A DNA stretch of 64,000 bases from Cupriavidus pampae. Its GTDB lineage: Bacteria; Pseudomonadota; Gammaproteobacteria; Burkholderiales; Burkholderiaceae. Position numbers and translations under genes: made by a program. Under the pieces are notes generated by a model that saw only the letters and a program-made list of their open reading frames with translations, made no database searches and was not told where the DNA came from. Shown piece after piece: positions 42,445 to 51,148 of this stretch. Within the stretch, counting starts at the first letter, position 1; every line of letters starts with the position of its first letter. The stretch covers positions 1-64,000 of the forward strand of contig NZ_CAJZAG010000012.1 of the NCBI RefSeq assembly GCF_914271485.1. Reading direction: 5' to 3'.

Positions 42445-43212
42445 TCAGTCGCCGACCTTGCCACGCACGTAGTTGAATACGGTGCTCGCGGCATTAAAGG
42501 CAAGGCCCGCATCGACGTCGTCGAGCAATTCCTCGTTCGGATGCGCAGCGCTCGCCTGATTGCGCAGCGTGTTCACTGCATCGAGCGCACTGGCCAAGCT
42601 GACGGCCACCTTACTGATGGTGTCTGCATGGGGTCCTGTCGCCGCGAATGCCGGGTGTTTGGTACGGATCAGCTTATAGAGCTCAGTCATGCTCGGCTGG
42701 GCACCGTAGGCCAGCTTTGCCTTGTCGCAAACTTCGCGCAGGTACCCGTGGAGGGCTGTGTGCACGCGGTCCACAGCACTGGCCGCGCCATGCTCGGCTA
42801 GCAGCGTGTCCGCATTCTTGAGCGCTGTCTTGATAACCTCCAGCGTCGACTTGCTGGGCGTCTTCACGGGGACGTGCGGCACCTCTTCATCCAGTACGAT
42901 GGCCAAGAGTTCCGGGGCCTCTCGTTTGAGACGAACGTGCAATGCCTCATCGGTCAATAGCGCCGTCAGCGCCTCCGGATGGTACGTGAACAGGAATTCG
43001 AGCGTCTGCAGAATACCGTGCCCATAGTCCGAATTGTGATACTTGGCCGAGTTCAATAGTCCACTGTTGGCGTAGATCTCCTCGATATCGTGCTCGCGCC
43101 CAAACTTCGCCCAGTCCGATTCGTCGAATCGATTTTCGAGCACCTTCGTGAACGTGACAAATGCCTTGTTACGTTTCTTGGAATCGTCCAACAACTTCTC
43201 AAGTGCCGACAT
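42445..43212 (-). CDS. Abi_C-domain (HEPN-fold) abortive-infection-type protein
   Basis: A 255-residue protein. The C-terminal 120 residues match the Abi_C pattern: AVDRVHTALHGYLREVCD, SMTELYKLIRTKHP and TLRNQASAAHPNEELL, with the HEPN-type R217-x6-H224. HEPN Abi proteins are usually RNases triggered by phage infection. The N-terminal half is an unknown sensor-like domain. ATG 43212 was preferred to a longer frame. Confidence 0.8.
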   Translation of the reverse strand: MSALEKLLDDSKKRNKAFVTFTKVLENRFDESDWAKFGREHDIEEIYANSGLLNSAKYHNSDYGHGILQTLEFLFTYHPEALTALLTDEALHVRLKREAPELLAIVLDEEVPHVPVKTPSKSTLEVIKTALKNADTLLAEHGAASAVDRVHTALHGYLREVCDKAKLAYGAQPSMTELYKLIRTKHPAFAATGPHADTISKVAVSLASALDAVNTLRNQASAAHPNEELLDDVDAGLAFNAASTVFNYVRGKVGD

Positions 43213-43330
43213 ATATTTCCCAACTCGTAATCTATTCCACATGAAGAGCGGCCTGCCAATAACCCACTCGAACCAATTCACCCACCGCGCGCAGCGCCCG
43301 GGCACCGTCAGGTGCTAGCGATTCCCAAAG

Positions 43331-43668
43331 TCATTCCGTTGCCGCCGCGTCGCATAGCGCCCGGTAAGCCTGCTCGACGGCGCGCCGCGCTTCGTTAGCG
43401 GAGCGAAATGCTATGGACGGCGACTGGACGATATTGAGGGCACGGGTCGTGGTAGAGCCCCGCTCCCAGCCACATCCCAGATGAAGCCCGGCATGGAGAC
43501 CACCCACTGCGCCTGATGGGCGGCACGACGGACCGTGGCCAGCACGCAATCTGTGCCGATGGCCGCCGTGTACACACGGCGCGGGACACCGGACCAGCGC
43601 AACGTGCCACGCGGCACATTGCGTACCGCGCTATCGAGCCAACGCCCTTGATCGCAAACAATATCCAT
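43331..43668 (-). pseudogene. Small gene broken by a frameshift
   Basis: The first frame starts at ATG 43668 with GAGGTG upstream (DIVCDQGRWLDSAVRNVPRG ... PGFIWDVAG). From about 43470 the protein-like reading moves to another frame (WERGSTTTRALNIVQSP ... RALCDAAATE, stop 43331). A single-base indel or a programmed slip in GGGAGCGGGG would join them into about 112 residues. Not recognised. Confidence 0.55.
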
Positions 43669-43857
43669 CCCGTCACCTCAAACCGAAGAAATCCGTCGCC
43701 AAGGGAAGCCGTTGGAGATCACGCGCCGGCCTTCCTAACCAGCCAATAACCAACCCCAACCCACCCCAGCCAAGGGCTGGGAAGCGCGACAGCGCCAAGA
43801 CACCGGAATGTTGACGTCGTGCCCGAACACCCCAGCATGTAGCGCCACCGCACCCTG

Positions 43858-44379
43858 TTACAGCGGATACGGTACCAGTTTCGTGTTGACCGGGATAAAG
43901 CCCTTGCCACGCGCCAACGGATGGCTCGGGACTCCGCCCTGCGTCAGCCGAAGCATCATCGGCCGCACGCCCGCCTCGCGCATCAGCGCTTCGACGGCCT
44001 GCACCCGGCCCGGCAACCGCCGGCAATCCGCACCCCACGCACACAGCACCAGCTTGACGCGTCCGAAGAAATCCCGCAGGTGCCGGTCATTGTCCGGGCC
44101 GATCGGGTCGGCCACCTTCAGGAGGCCCGCCGGATCTGTCGACCGCAATGCCGCGAGGTTGGCCACCAAGATCCCGCCATAGCCATTGAATCGCGCGATC
44201 TGCATCACCTTGTTAATGGTCATGTCGCCTTGCTCGGCATCGGCCCGGCTCGGGTTGACCATCAGTACACCCATCAGCGGCAGGGCGGGATCCCAGATCC
44301 GCCAGAGGAGATACCGGAACAGGCCGCAATCCGAGAGCACCGCGCCCTTCTCCATCGGGACTTCTTCCCTCGCCGTCAT
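43858..44379 (-). CDS. DUF1643 family protein
   Basis: A 173-residue protein with the DUF1643 plan: SDCGLFRYLLWRIWD, VLMVNPSRADAEQGD, GYGGILVANLAALRSTDP and DPIGPDNDRHL, ending with TQGGVPSHPLARGKG. The function of the family is unknown; members are frequent on mobile elements. ATGA overlap with the membrane protein upstream. Confidence 0.9.
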   Translation of the reverse strand: MTAREEVPMEKGAVLSDCGLFRYLLWRIWDPALPLMGVLMVNPSRADAEQGDMTINKVMQIARFNGYGGILVANLAALRSTDPAGLLKVADPIGPDNDRHLRDFFGRVKLVLCAWGADCRRLPGRVQAVEALMREAGVRPMMLRLTQGGVPSHPLARGKGFIPVNTKLVPYPL

Positions 44380-44762
44380 GTCGCCTGCGCGCGCGATGCA
44401 CCCCGCAGCCCACGCAAGAGCCACGGCAGAATATCCGCCGCCGCGATCAGCAGCATGAGTGCGAACAGGCCATACGTCTGCAGCGTGGCCTCACCCGGCG
44501 ATTGCTTGCCCAGCAACGCGGGCATCTTTTCCACCACCAGCACCTGCCCCTCCGGCATCTGGACATCGTACGAGCGCGTGGCCACACTGCCTGTCGCCGT
44601 GACATCCCGATACAGGCAGCCGCTCCCCATGGCTTCGGCCCGCTGCGTCACCGGCAGACAAGAACCGGGCACGAGTGCATCGACGTGCGGGTACCGCATC
44701 GAATAGCCCAGACCTTGAAACAAGGCCCAGAACAACAGCCCGCGAATCGCAATGCCGATCAT
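44376..44762 (-). CDS. Two-span membrane protein with periplasmic loop
   Basis: A 128-residue protein with membrane segments at about 1-20 and 98-120; the loop between has two cysteines (GSCLPV, GCLYRD). GAGG precedes ATG 44762. Coupled to the DUF1643 gene. Confidence 0.65.
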   Translation of the reverse strand: MIGIAIRGLLFWALFQGLGYSMRYPHVDALVPGSCLPVTQRAEAMGSGCLYRDVTATGSVATRSYDVQMPEGQVLVVEKMPALLGKQSPGEATLQTYGLFALMLLIAAADILPWLLRGLRGASRAQAT

Positions 44763-44845
44763 TGCGCGGACCTCGCCGTACACGTAACGAAATAGGAGGG
44801 GAAAACCATTGCTCTACTCACTCTCTGTCGTCATTTCCACGCCCG

Positions 44846-45448
44846 TCATTTCTTGGGCGGCTCACGATCACCGCGCCCGGCCAAAAGGTTGGCGCGATCC
44901 GTCCAGTACTGCGCCTTGGCGTAGCAAGCCTCGGCTTTCACCCTGTCGCCACGCTCGGCGGCTTCGTTGCCATCAGCCAGCCAGTGGTTCGCCCGCGTTT
45001 CCGCGTCGAGCAACCGCTCTTTCACGGTCTTGGCAGGCTTGCCCGTAGCCGCGCTGCCGTTGTTCGTGCGCATGGTACCCGGCATGGTGACCGCCTCACG
45101 GATCGTCCGCTCAACAGCAGCGCCTACGCGGTCCCGGATCTGTCTGAGCGCCGTCTCCGACTGCTCCACTTGCGACCGGTTCAGTGCCAGCATCTGCTTG
45201 ACCTCGGCCAAGGTATCCACGACAAAGAGCACCGTCCCGGGCGAGCAACTTGTGGGCCCGTCCGGATTTTCGGTGAGGTCCTCCACCGGCATCAGCGTCA
45301 CCAGCGGCAGCGTCTGGCTCTGCTTCAGGCCCGTGATGGCCCACGGCCCATCAAACAGCGACAGCGGGTCGTTGGGCAGGCACAGCGCATAGCGCCCGGT
45401 ATCGGCATTAGTGACCGGCGCGGCCGGCGACACACGGCGGATGCTCAT
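44846..45448 (-). CDS. Hypothetical protein with helical C-terminus
   Basis: A 200-residue soluble protein. The N-terminal half is beta-rich; the C-terminal half is helical and ends with a TPR-like pair (NHWLADGNEAAERGD, AEACYAKAQYWTDRANL). AGGA precedes the ATG, which overlaps the stop of the small zinc protein upstream. Confidence 0.65.
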   Translation of the reverse strand: MSIRRVSPAAPVTNADTGRYALCLPNDPLSLFDGPWAITGLKQSQTLPLVTLMPVEDLTENPDGPTSCSPGTVLFVVDTLAEVKQMLALNRSQVEQSETALRQIRDRVGAAVERTIREAVTMPGTMRTNNGSAATGKPAKTVKERLLDAETRANHWLADGNEAAERGDRVKAEACYAKAQYWTDRANLLAGRGDREPPKK

Positions 45449-45615
45449 GTTGGGTCCTGTTGCGGGGCGCCCGGCTCGGGGACTTCCCCATAGATCACGG
45501 CCAGATCGAGACACTGGCCGTCACACTCCGGACAATGCCCGCTGTCGGTATGGTGATGCTCGCCCTGCCAGCTGCAGGCCTCGCATTCGACCACGCGGGT
45601 AGCACGCTGCATCAT
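45445..45615 (-). CDS. 56-residue zinc-ribbon protein
   Basis: A short frame with two knuckles, VVECEACSWQGEH and GHCPECDGQC, then VIYGEVPEPGAPQQDPT. ATGA overlap with the next gene and 11 bp from the upstream stop. Too short for most gene finders, but the cysteine pattern and coupling make it convincing. Confidence 0.7.
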   Translation of the reverse strand: MMQRATRVVECEACSWQGEHHHTDSGHCPECDGQCLDLAVIYGEVPEPGAPQQDPT

Positions 45616-45625
45616 GCTCGGTGGC

Positions 45626-45838
45626 TCACTCGCGCCGCATCAGACCCAGACCGCCCAGCCCGCACAGCAGGGTCAGGCCAACGCTGATCCAGCGGAACAC
45701 TGCGAAGCCGGGCTGCACATCGAAGTTCGGGCTATTTGCCACAATCGAGACGACCCAGATTGCGAGATTGCCCGCCACCAGCAGCCCACCAGCTCCAGTT
45801 GTTGTCGAAATGTCCATGTCGTGTATCCGGCGGTTCAT
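45626..45838 (-). CDS. Small two-span membrane protein
   Basis: A 70-residue protein with membrane helices at about 17-35 and 47-66. ATG 45817 is an alternative start. First gene behind operator D. Confidence 0.6.
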   Translation of the reverse strand: MNRRIHDMDISTTTGAGGLLVAGNLAIWVVSIVANSPNFDVQPGFAVFRWISVGLTLLCGLGGLGLMRRE

Positions 45839-45887
45839 GTGAGCGAATAGGGCCAGGGCTTCACCTGCCGGGCCCGCCTTCTAGCGC

Positions 45888-45916
45888 ATCATACCCATAC
45901 TCGGGGAGTATATCAA
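45888..45916 (-). promoter_or_regulatory. Regulon promoter/operator D
   Basis: Leftward TTGATA (45911-45916), 17 bp, TATGAT (45888-45893), with ATACTC-GGG-GAGTAT (45897-45911). One of the best -35/-10 pairs of the seven. Drives the operon 45838 to about 43331. Confidence 0.8.
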
Positions 45917-45951
45917 CCATGATCTGGCGAGTCGTACTTGGGCGACGACCC

Positions 45952-46686
45952 CTACTGCCCCGTCGCGTCGGCGGCGCCCGGCTCAATTGGGTCGCCTCGC
46001 CGGCAATCCGAAAAGAAGTCTTCGGAGGAAATCGAGGCGCAGCCCTTGACCAGCAATGGGGCACGCACCGGCCGCAGCGTGATGCGCGCCGCGTCCTCGG
46101 GTGACATCGGAAAGAATGGCCCACCCGGTTCCTTGTGCAGGTAGAACTCCCCAATTTTTGCCTCGCAATGCTTGCAATGGTTCATGGCGAAATGACCGCC
46201 GGCGGTATTGCTGTAGTCCACGTGATAGCCCGGGCAGTGGGCGGCGATCACCTGCCGCACCGACCCGGCTGTGGCCGTCAGGTCGCTCACGAAACTGCCC
46301 GCCTCGGCGACCTCCCACGCGAGCGCCGCCTCGGGGCCTTCGCTAGCCTCTGGCAGGTCGTACCACGCCAGATGCCCAGCCGGTACCGCCAGCGCGTAGA
46401 CCGGGGTCACGCCATCGCATTGCCAGCAGCGCTCGACGCTCTGCGCGACGTAATAGTGCGGCGCGATCACGTCGGGCAGCCAGTCGACCAGATCCTCCAG
46501 ACGGCTGCCGGGGCCCGCAAACCAGCCGCGCGGCCCCTCCGACCAGACGGCACCGGCGGCGGCCGCGTCCTCGCGGCGGCCGGCGGAGAGCAACAGCGGG
46601 ATCCGCTCGAAGCTCAGGCGGCCTGCGTCGTCGGCCCAGCCGCCGCCAAACCAGCCCATGGCCAGATAGTCCGATAACGCGATCAT
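45952..46686 (-). CDS. Hypothetical zinc-binding protein
   Basis: A 244-residue soluble protein with CWQC (about residue 88) and CKHC (about 170), likely one zinc site. It contains many aromatic residues. GGAGG precedes ATG 46686. Unknown function. Confidence 0.65.
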   Translation of the reverse strand: MIALSDYLAMGWFGGGWADDAGRLSFERIPLLLSAGRREDAAAAGAVWSEGPRGWFAGPGSRLEDLVDWLPDVIAPHYYVAQSVERCWQCDGVTPVYALAVPAGHLAWYDLPEASEGPEAALAWEVAEAGSFVSDLTATAGSVRQVIAAHCPGYHVDYSNTAGGHFAMNHCKHCEAKIGEFYLHKEPGGPFFPMSPEDAARITLRPVRAPLLVKGCASISSEDFFSDCRRGDPIEPGAADATGQ

Positions 46687-46749
46687 CGTGCCTCCAAAGT
46701 CGTCATGGGCTGGAATGGGCCCACGCTCGCCATTCTCCCAGAAGATGGG

Positions 46750-47178
46750 TCACCGACCGAGGACGGGCGCCGCCGGCGTCGTCGGGACCGGCCCCGGCGC
46801 CGGCGGCAGCAATTGCGGCGACGTCGCCGCCGCGCTGGGCAATTCAGGTGGCAAACTGAACGCCCCGACCGGGACGATCTCCCAGCCCATGCGTTCGCGC
46901 AGCTCGTTGTGGCGACAAGCGTAGGTTGTGGACGCACGTCCATCCGGATCCCTTGTCTCCAGCAGATAGCCCTCGCTGTACGCCCGGTCCTCGGCGAAGC
47001 AGAATGAGGCGGCGTCGCGCGCCTGCCCATCGGCCACGGCACGCACGGCGATCGCCCGGCCGATGCTTTCGGCCACCCCCGTGAACAGGACGCCAACGGC
47101 CACGCAGGGGGCGATCAGCAGCAGGATGACAAGGCGCATATCGAGCGGCGCGCGCTCAGGATTGGTTTGGGTTGACAT
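46750..47178 (-). CDS. Membrane-anchored protein with Cys-containing domain (FCFxED family)
   Basis: A 142-residue protein: one span (VILLLIAPCVAVGVLFTG), then ASFCFAEDRAYSEG and a second Cys, then a Pro-rich tail. The Cys core resembles the protein at 63654-63965 (ASLCFEDGKPFSVG), so the two look like distant paralogs. No clear ribosome site. Confidence 0.6.
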   Translation of the reverse strand: MSTQTNPERAPLDMRLVILLLIAPCVAVGVLFTGVAESIGRAIAVRAVADGQARDAASFCFAEDRAYSEGYLLETRDPDGRASTTYACRHNELRERMGWEIVPVGAFSLPPELPSAAATSPQLLPPAPGPVPTTPAAPVLGR

Positions 47179-47238
47179 GATGATGTAAAGAAATCGCGAG
47201 GAAATGGTGCAATGGACTGGCGCGGCCGGCGGCGGCGG

Positions 47239-47487
47239 TCACACGGGTGCGTCCGGTGCGCTGCGACAGTCGTCGTGGCCAATCCGGTTGAATGCAGGGT
47301 CGTACTTTTTCCAGCACTCATATTCGGCCCACGTGAGGTGCTGGTTGGCGCAGCCCAGACAGGCGCATTCCCGGCCTTCGGCGCGCGCCGCGCACCAGCG
47401 ATCGCGCACGCCGTGCGCGGCGACCTTGGCGGCCACCGCCGGATAGTCGGCGGCATCGAGCCCTTCGGTAATGGTCAGTGCAGTCAT
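47239..47487 (-). CDS. Small cysteine-rich protein
   Basis: An 82-residue protein with five or six Cys, including ECACLGCANQHLTW, a possible zinc knuckle. The ATG follows GAGAC, which lies in or near a copy of the 24-bp element. Confidence 0.6.
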   Translation of the reverse strand: MTALTITEGLDAADYPAVAAKVAAHGVRDRWCAARAEGRECACLGCANQHLTWAEYECWKKYDPAFNRIGHDDCRSAPDAPV

Positions 47488-47498
47488 GATTTTCGTGT

Positions 47499-47522
47499 CT
47501 CGGAATGGCGGGTCTTTCCGGG
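47499..47522 (-). repeat. 24-bp intergenic element, copy 3
   Basis: CTCGGAATGGCGG plus GTCTTTCCGGG on the plus strand, 5 bp beyond the stop at 47528 and 12 bp before the start at 47487, so between two cistrons. Confidence 0.6.
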
Positions 47523-47527
47523 AGCAA

Positions 47528-48133
47528 TTAGTGGCGCAGCCGTTTAGCCTCTAGCGCTACGCGCAGCGCGGAAAGCCCGGCCGTATCATCAACGATCGCA
47601 TTCAGTTCGCCGTGGCTCGCTTGGCCCGCGTTTGCCTCATCAATCATCACATATGACATTTCGAGGCTCTCGCGCAGCGATGCGATCATTTGCCACCCTT
47701 CCGATACGGTGTCGGCGGGAGACGTTTGCCCGTTTGGGGTGCGCCAGCTGCCTTCATACCAAGTCGACATGAAGGGTTGATTGTCGGCTCTGCGCACGAA
47801 CCAATAGGTAACGCAGGACGCACCGCCATTGGGCGGGAACCCGTCAAAAACCAGAGGCAGTTCGTCAAACTTTGGATATGCCGATCTCTTGCCGTACCAC
47901 GCCGGGTTGTACGGCACGGACACCCGCCGAACTGTGAGTTGATGCGCCGGAAGGAAAGCCGAAAAGGACCAAGGCATGCCTCCAGCCTCAAGAACAAAGC
48001 CACCAAGGCCCACATCGAAGTGAGCGCCAGATGCGAGTAGGTGGGCATGCGCTGCACTGTCGATGGGCCTGTCATCCGCTCGGACGACAATTTGCGCTTC
48101 GGTCCATTCTTGAACGAGGTACTTCAACTCCAC
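47528..48133 (-). CDS. Hypothetical protein
   Basis: A 201-residue soluble protein, beta-rich with many Trp (MPWSFSAFLPAHQL, STWYEGSWRTPNG). The GTG at 48133 has GAGGA upstream and is 4 bp after the preceding stop. GC content looks lower than its neighbours. Unknown. Confidence 0.62.
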   Translation of the reverse strand: MELKYLVQEWTEAQIVVRADDRPIDSAAHAHLLASGAHFDVGLGGFVLEAGGMPWSFSAFLPAHQLTVRRVSVPYNPAWYGKRSAYPKFDELPLVFDGFPPNGGASCVTYWFVRRADNQPFMSTWYEGSWRTPNGQTSPADTVSEGWQMIASLRESLEMSYVMIDEANAGQASHGELNAIVDDTAGLSALRVALEAKRLRH

Positions 48134-48137
48134 GGCA

Positions 48138-48854
48138 TTATTCCTCAACGCCGCGTCGCAGCACGGCGCGCTCGTCATTGATGTGGGCAAGACCCTCGAC
48201 CCTACGCACCAAGCGAATGTCGCCCTGCGCTGCCACGCCAAGTTGGCGGCGCAAGCGCTGTGCGGTCGCCTCGGCAAAGCGGTTGACGAAGCCATACCGG
48301 GCGCCCGTCACCAGCGCGTTGAGCACTGCCGTGATGCCGCCCATCACCAGCAGTGCGACAGCCAGCCGGCGCGTCATGGTGCCGAGTTCGGCGGCCGTGG
48401 CCGCTTGCAAGGCACGCAATGCCTGCATCGCCGACTCCGGCGCAAACATGGCGACCACCAGCAGTCCCCAGACGGTCAGGGTGGGCACCGGCATCAGCAC
48501 GGCATCCAAGCCGCGCGCCAGTACGCCGATGCTGTTACGGAACTGGGCCGTATAGAGGCGCATGTCTGTGAACACGACGAGCCGGATCCCCGCATACTCG
48601 GCGTCGCTCACTTCGCCCACCCTGACGCCATTGAGCTCCACGGTCCATTGCGGACCGCTGGACGCTTCCGCGCGCCGGTGCAGCGCCGCCATGTAACGCC
48701 GACGCTGGAGCGCGGTCAGGTAGCCGGCCGCCAAGCTGCCGACGATCGCCTGCGGGATGGCCCCGAACAGCAGACAGCACGCCATCACGGCCGCCGCCGC
48801 CCATGCGCCGGCCATACAGTCGGCGCGCTGCAGGTCTTTCCATGCCACTTTCAT
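48138..48854 (-). CDS. Multi-span plasmid membrane protein
   Basis: A 238-residue protein with membrane segments near 14-48, 115-137 and 160-182 and a cytoplasmic beta stretch (TVELNGVRVGEVSDAEYAGI). AGGAAGG precedes ATG 48854. The plan resembles plasmid membrane proteins of unknown role. Confidence 0.65.
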   Translation of the reverse strand: MKVAWKDLQRADCMAGAWAAAAVMACCLLFGAIPQAIVGSLAAGYLTALQRRRYMAALHRRAEASSGPQWTVELNGVRVGEVSDAEYAGIRLVVFTDMRLYTAQFRNSIGVLARGLDAVLMPVPTLTVWGLLVVAMFAPESAMQALRALQAATAAELGTMTRRLAVALLVMGGITAVLNALVTGARYGFVNRFAEATAQRLRRQLGVAAQGDIRLVRRVEGLAHINDERAVLRRGVEE

Positions 48855-48906
48855 GATTGCCTTCCTCTTCTAAAGCTACCGTTACCGTATGTGAGTGGCT
48901 CGCGCT

Positions 48907-49329
48907 TCAGCCGACTTGCCGTGTCTGGCACACCATGCCGCTGGTATTGCGCAAGGCCACCACACGGGTGTGCTCGGATAGACGTGTCCGTTGGACATCC
49001 AGCTGCACTGCTTGACCGTCGGCCAGTCGCGCGTAGCAGTTCGCCTCGACCTGCACGGCCACCACACTGGCGGCGACAGGCTCGCCGGCGGCATGGGCCA
49101 TGGCCAACCCGACGCGATAGGTCGGTGCATGCCGCACCGGTAACAAGATCGGGAGGCCCAATACCGCAGGGAACATCGCCGCCCCTTGCCGAGCCAGTAG
49201 CTGGGTGCGCTGGGTAACCATGGCCGACCGGGCTTCGCTCGGCAGGCCCTCAAGATCGTAGGCCTTGAGCGCACACGCCGTCACAACGGCGACAATGCTC
49301 ACCGCCAATCCCCCGATCAACAGCTGCAT
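48907..49329 (-). CDS. Anchored protein, RTRLS family, copy 2
   Basis: A 140-residue protein with N-terminal span (LLIGGLAVSIVAVVTACAL) and C-terminal domain LDVQRTRLSEHTRV ... GMVCQTRQ. This matches the protein at 50122-50586 (VDVARTRLSARTLA ... PPCRVEL), so the two are paralogs. Confidence 0.62.
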   Translation of the reverse strand: MQLLIGGLAVSIVAVVTACALKAYDLEGLPSEARSAMVTQRTQLLARQGAAMFPAVLGLPILLPVRHAPTYRVGLAMAHAAGEPVAASVVAVQVEANCYARLADGQAVQLDVQRTRLSEHTRVVALRNTSGMVCQTRQVG

Positions 49330-49604
49330 GCGTCGGACTCCATCGAAGCGGCGTCGCGCGCGGCACGGGCCTCGTGACGATCGCCCACCACGAGCGCCAC
49401 CACCAAGCCCGCCGCAAACATCGAGATTGCACCCGACAGCATCAACATTCCCAACAGCGTCGGGATCGCGGACAGCACCATAACCGCCGCCGCGATGCGC
49501 ACCAACAGACGGAACCTCGCCTTGCGCTGAACCCAAAGCAGGCACAGCGCTGCTAGCACGGGTACAGCAACCGGGATCACCACCATCAATTCTTCATGCC
49601 ACAT
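49317..49604 (-). CDS. Small two- or three-span membrane protein
   Basis: A 95-residue protein with hydrophobic stretches at about 8-25, 35-52 and 55-75. AAGGA is 6 nt before ATG 49604. It overlaps the next gene by 13 bp. Confidence 0.6.
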   Translation of the reverse strand: MWHEELMVVIPVAVPVLAALCLLWVQRKARFRLLVRIAAAVMVLSAIPTLLGMLMLSGAISMFAAGLVVALVVGDRHEARAARDAASMESDACSC

Positions 49605-49677
49605 GTTCATTCCTTGCTAATGCCCCATCCGACAGGACAAGGCAGTGAATTGCTGCAGACAAACGCGTCCCTCTGCC

Positions 49678-50125
49678 TCAGGCGCGCGGCGTCTCGCTGG
49701 CCAATGCCAGCCCGAACTGCACGAACCGCTCAAACCACGCTTGCACTTGCGCCAGTGTGAGCGCATCCACGTCCACATCGATCATTGCCGTTCGCGAAGC
49801 CCAGAATCACCAGCTGGCAGCCGTTGGCGTCCGCGCTGAAATCATCGATATATGCCTCGCCACGCCGTGGCACGAATTCCATTGAAACGTGCGCGCGATC
49901 GTCGATCTCGTCGGTGTAGACCGTCGCGTGGAACCCTTGCGCCTGCATGGCGGCGGCTTGCTCCTGCAGGTAGGCCGCCACGCCCACGGCGGCGAAGCGC
50001 TTGCGCGCATGGGCGATCTGGCGGCGTCGCGTGGCAGTCTCGCTCGCTGCGTGTGCCGCAAGATGGGCAAGCGCCTGCGCTTTTACGGGTTCCATCGAAT
50101 GGAGAATGCGGTCGAAATCGGTCAT
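49678..50125 (-). pseudogene. Frameshifted paralog of the 50613-51110 gene
   Basis: The first 107 codons (DFDRILHSMEPVKAQ ... VAAYLQEQAAAMQAQGF ... VILGFANG) align with the 165-residue protein at 50613-51110. From about 49785 the homologous reading (DALTLAQVQAWFERFVQFGL) moves to another frame. In the starting frame the protein ends instead with 24 unrelated residues. A one-base indel explains it. Confidence 0.65.
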
Positions 50126-50586
50126 GATTTGCGGATGTGAGATACGGCGTCTTTTTCGTTTAACGGCAGGCGCTTATGCGCCTGCCGGTCAAGTTCGACA
50201 CGACACGGTGGGCCATCGAGCACCTGCACTGCAAACGCCAAGGTTCGAGCCGAGAGGCGCGTGCGCGCCACGTCGACGAGCACCGAATCGCCACGAACGT
50301 ACTGCGCTGGGCATTCCGGGGCCACCGCGACACTCAACTTTTCGGCGGGAATGCCCACGCCCCCGACGGGCTTTAGGTCCAGCACCAAGCGGAACACCGG
50401 CGAGACCGACGCTGACGCAGCAACCTCGGTAAGCGGGACAACCGTCGCACGTACCGTCACGCGGTGCAGCCCCAGCGTGTCATAGCCCGCGTAGCCACTG
50501 GTGTCCACGAGGCCAAGCAGCGCGAGTGCAAGGGTCATTTGCAGCAGGAAGGCGCTCAAACGGCCACCACGAGGCTGGACTGGCAT
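50122..50586 (-). CDS. Anchored protein, RTRLS family, copy 1
   Basis: A 154-residue protein with N-terminal span (FLLQMTLALALLGLVDT) and a beta-rich periplasmic domain ending RTRLSARTLAFAVQVLDGPP. AAGGGG precedes the ATG. ATGA overlap with the frameshifted gene downstream. Confidence 0.65.
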   Translation of the reverse strand: MPVQPRGGRLSAFLLQMTLALALLGLVDTSGYAGYDTLGLHRVTVRATVVPLTEVAASASVSPVFRLVLDLKPVGGVGIPAEKLSVAVAPECPAQYVRGDSVLVDVARTRLSARTLAFAVQVLDGPPCRVELDRQAHKRLPLNEKDAVSHIRKS

Positions 50587-50612
50587 GCTGTCCCCTTCTC
50601 AAGAAGGATGGA

Positions 50613-51110
50613 TCAACGATGTCGGGCGTCGCGCTCCTTTTGGTAGTTCATGGCGAACTCGACGAATCGCTGGAACCACTGGCGAACGTGGTCTAGCGAC
50701 AGCTCGGCGATGGTCGTCGCCGGCAGCATCTGCCGGTTGTTGGAGTGGCCCGTGTAAATTTCGGCCTTCACTGCCGCGTCGGACCACGTCACAATGTGAA
50801 GCGTCACCGTGTTGGGGCCACCGATGCCCTTCTCGTACAGCTCATGCGGCGCGGGAACAAACTCGATAGACGTCTGCACGCGGTCACTGAGGTCGTTGTC
50901 ATACACCTTCACCCAGTAGTGCGCGGCTGCCATGGCCCCGGCCTGTTCCTGCAGGTAGCTGCCGACGCCTGCCTCATTGAAGCGGCTTCGGGCATACCGA
51001 ATCACCTCGGTACGCTGCGCTTGCTTCGACGCCTGCTCGATCGCGACGTCTGCGGCGATCTCGGCTTCGCTAGTCTGGATCTCGGTCAGGATACGCGTGA
51101 AATCGTTCAT
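50613..51110 (-). CDS. Hypothetical protein, intact copy of duplicated family
   Basis: A 165-residue soluble protein (starts NDFTRILTEIQTSEAEIAAD; ends with SLDHVRQWFQRFVEFAMNYQ). It is the intact paralog of 49678-50125. Unknown function; predicted helical with a central beta region. Confidence 0.65.
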   Translation of the reverse strand: MNDFTRILTEIQTSEAEIAADVAIEQASKQAQRTEVIRYARSRFNEAGVGSYLQEQAGAMAAAHYWVKVYDNDLSDRVQTSIEFVPAPHELYEKGIGGPNTVTLHIVTWSDAAVKAEIYTGHSNNRQMLPATTIAELSLDHVRQWFQRFVEFAMNYQKERDARHR

Positions 51111-51148
51111 AGAGATTGGGCCGCTGACGCGGCCTCGCGGGAAGTGGA

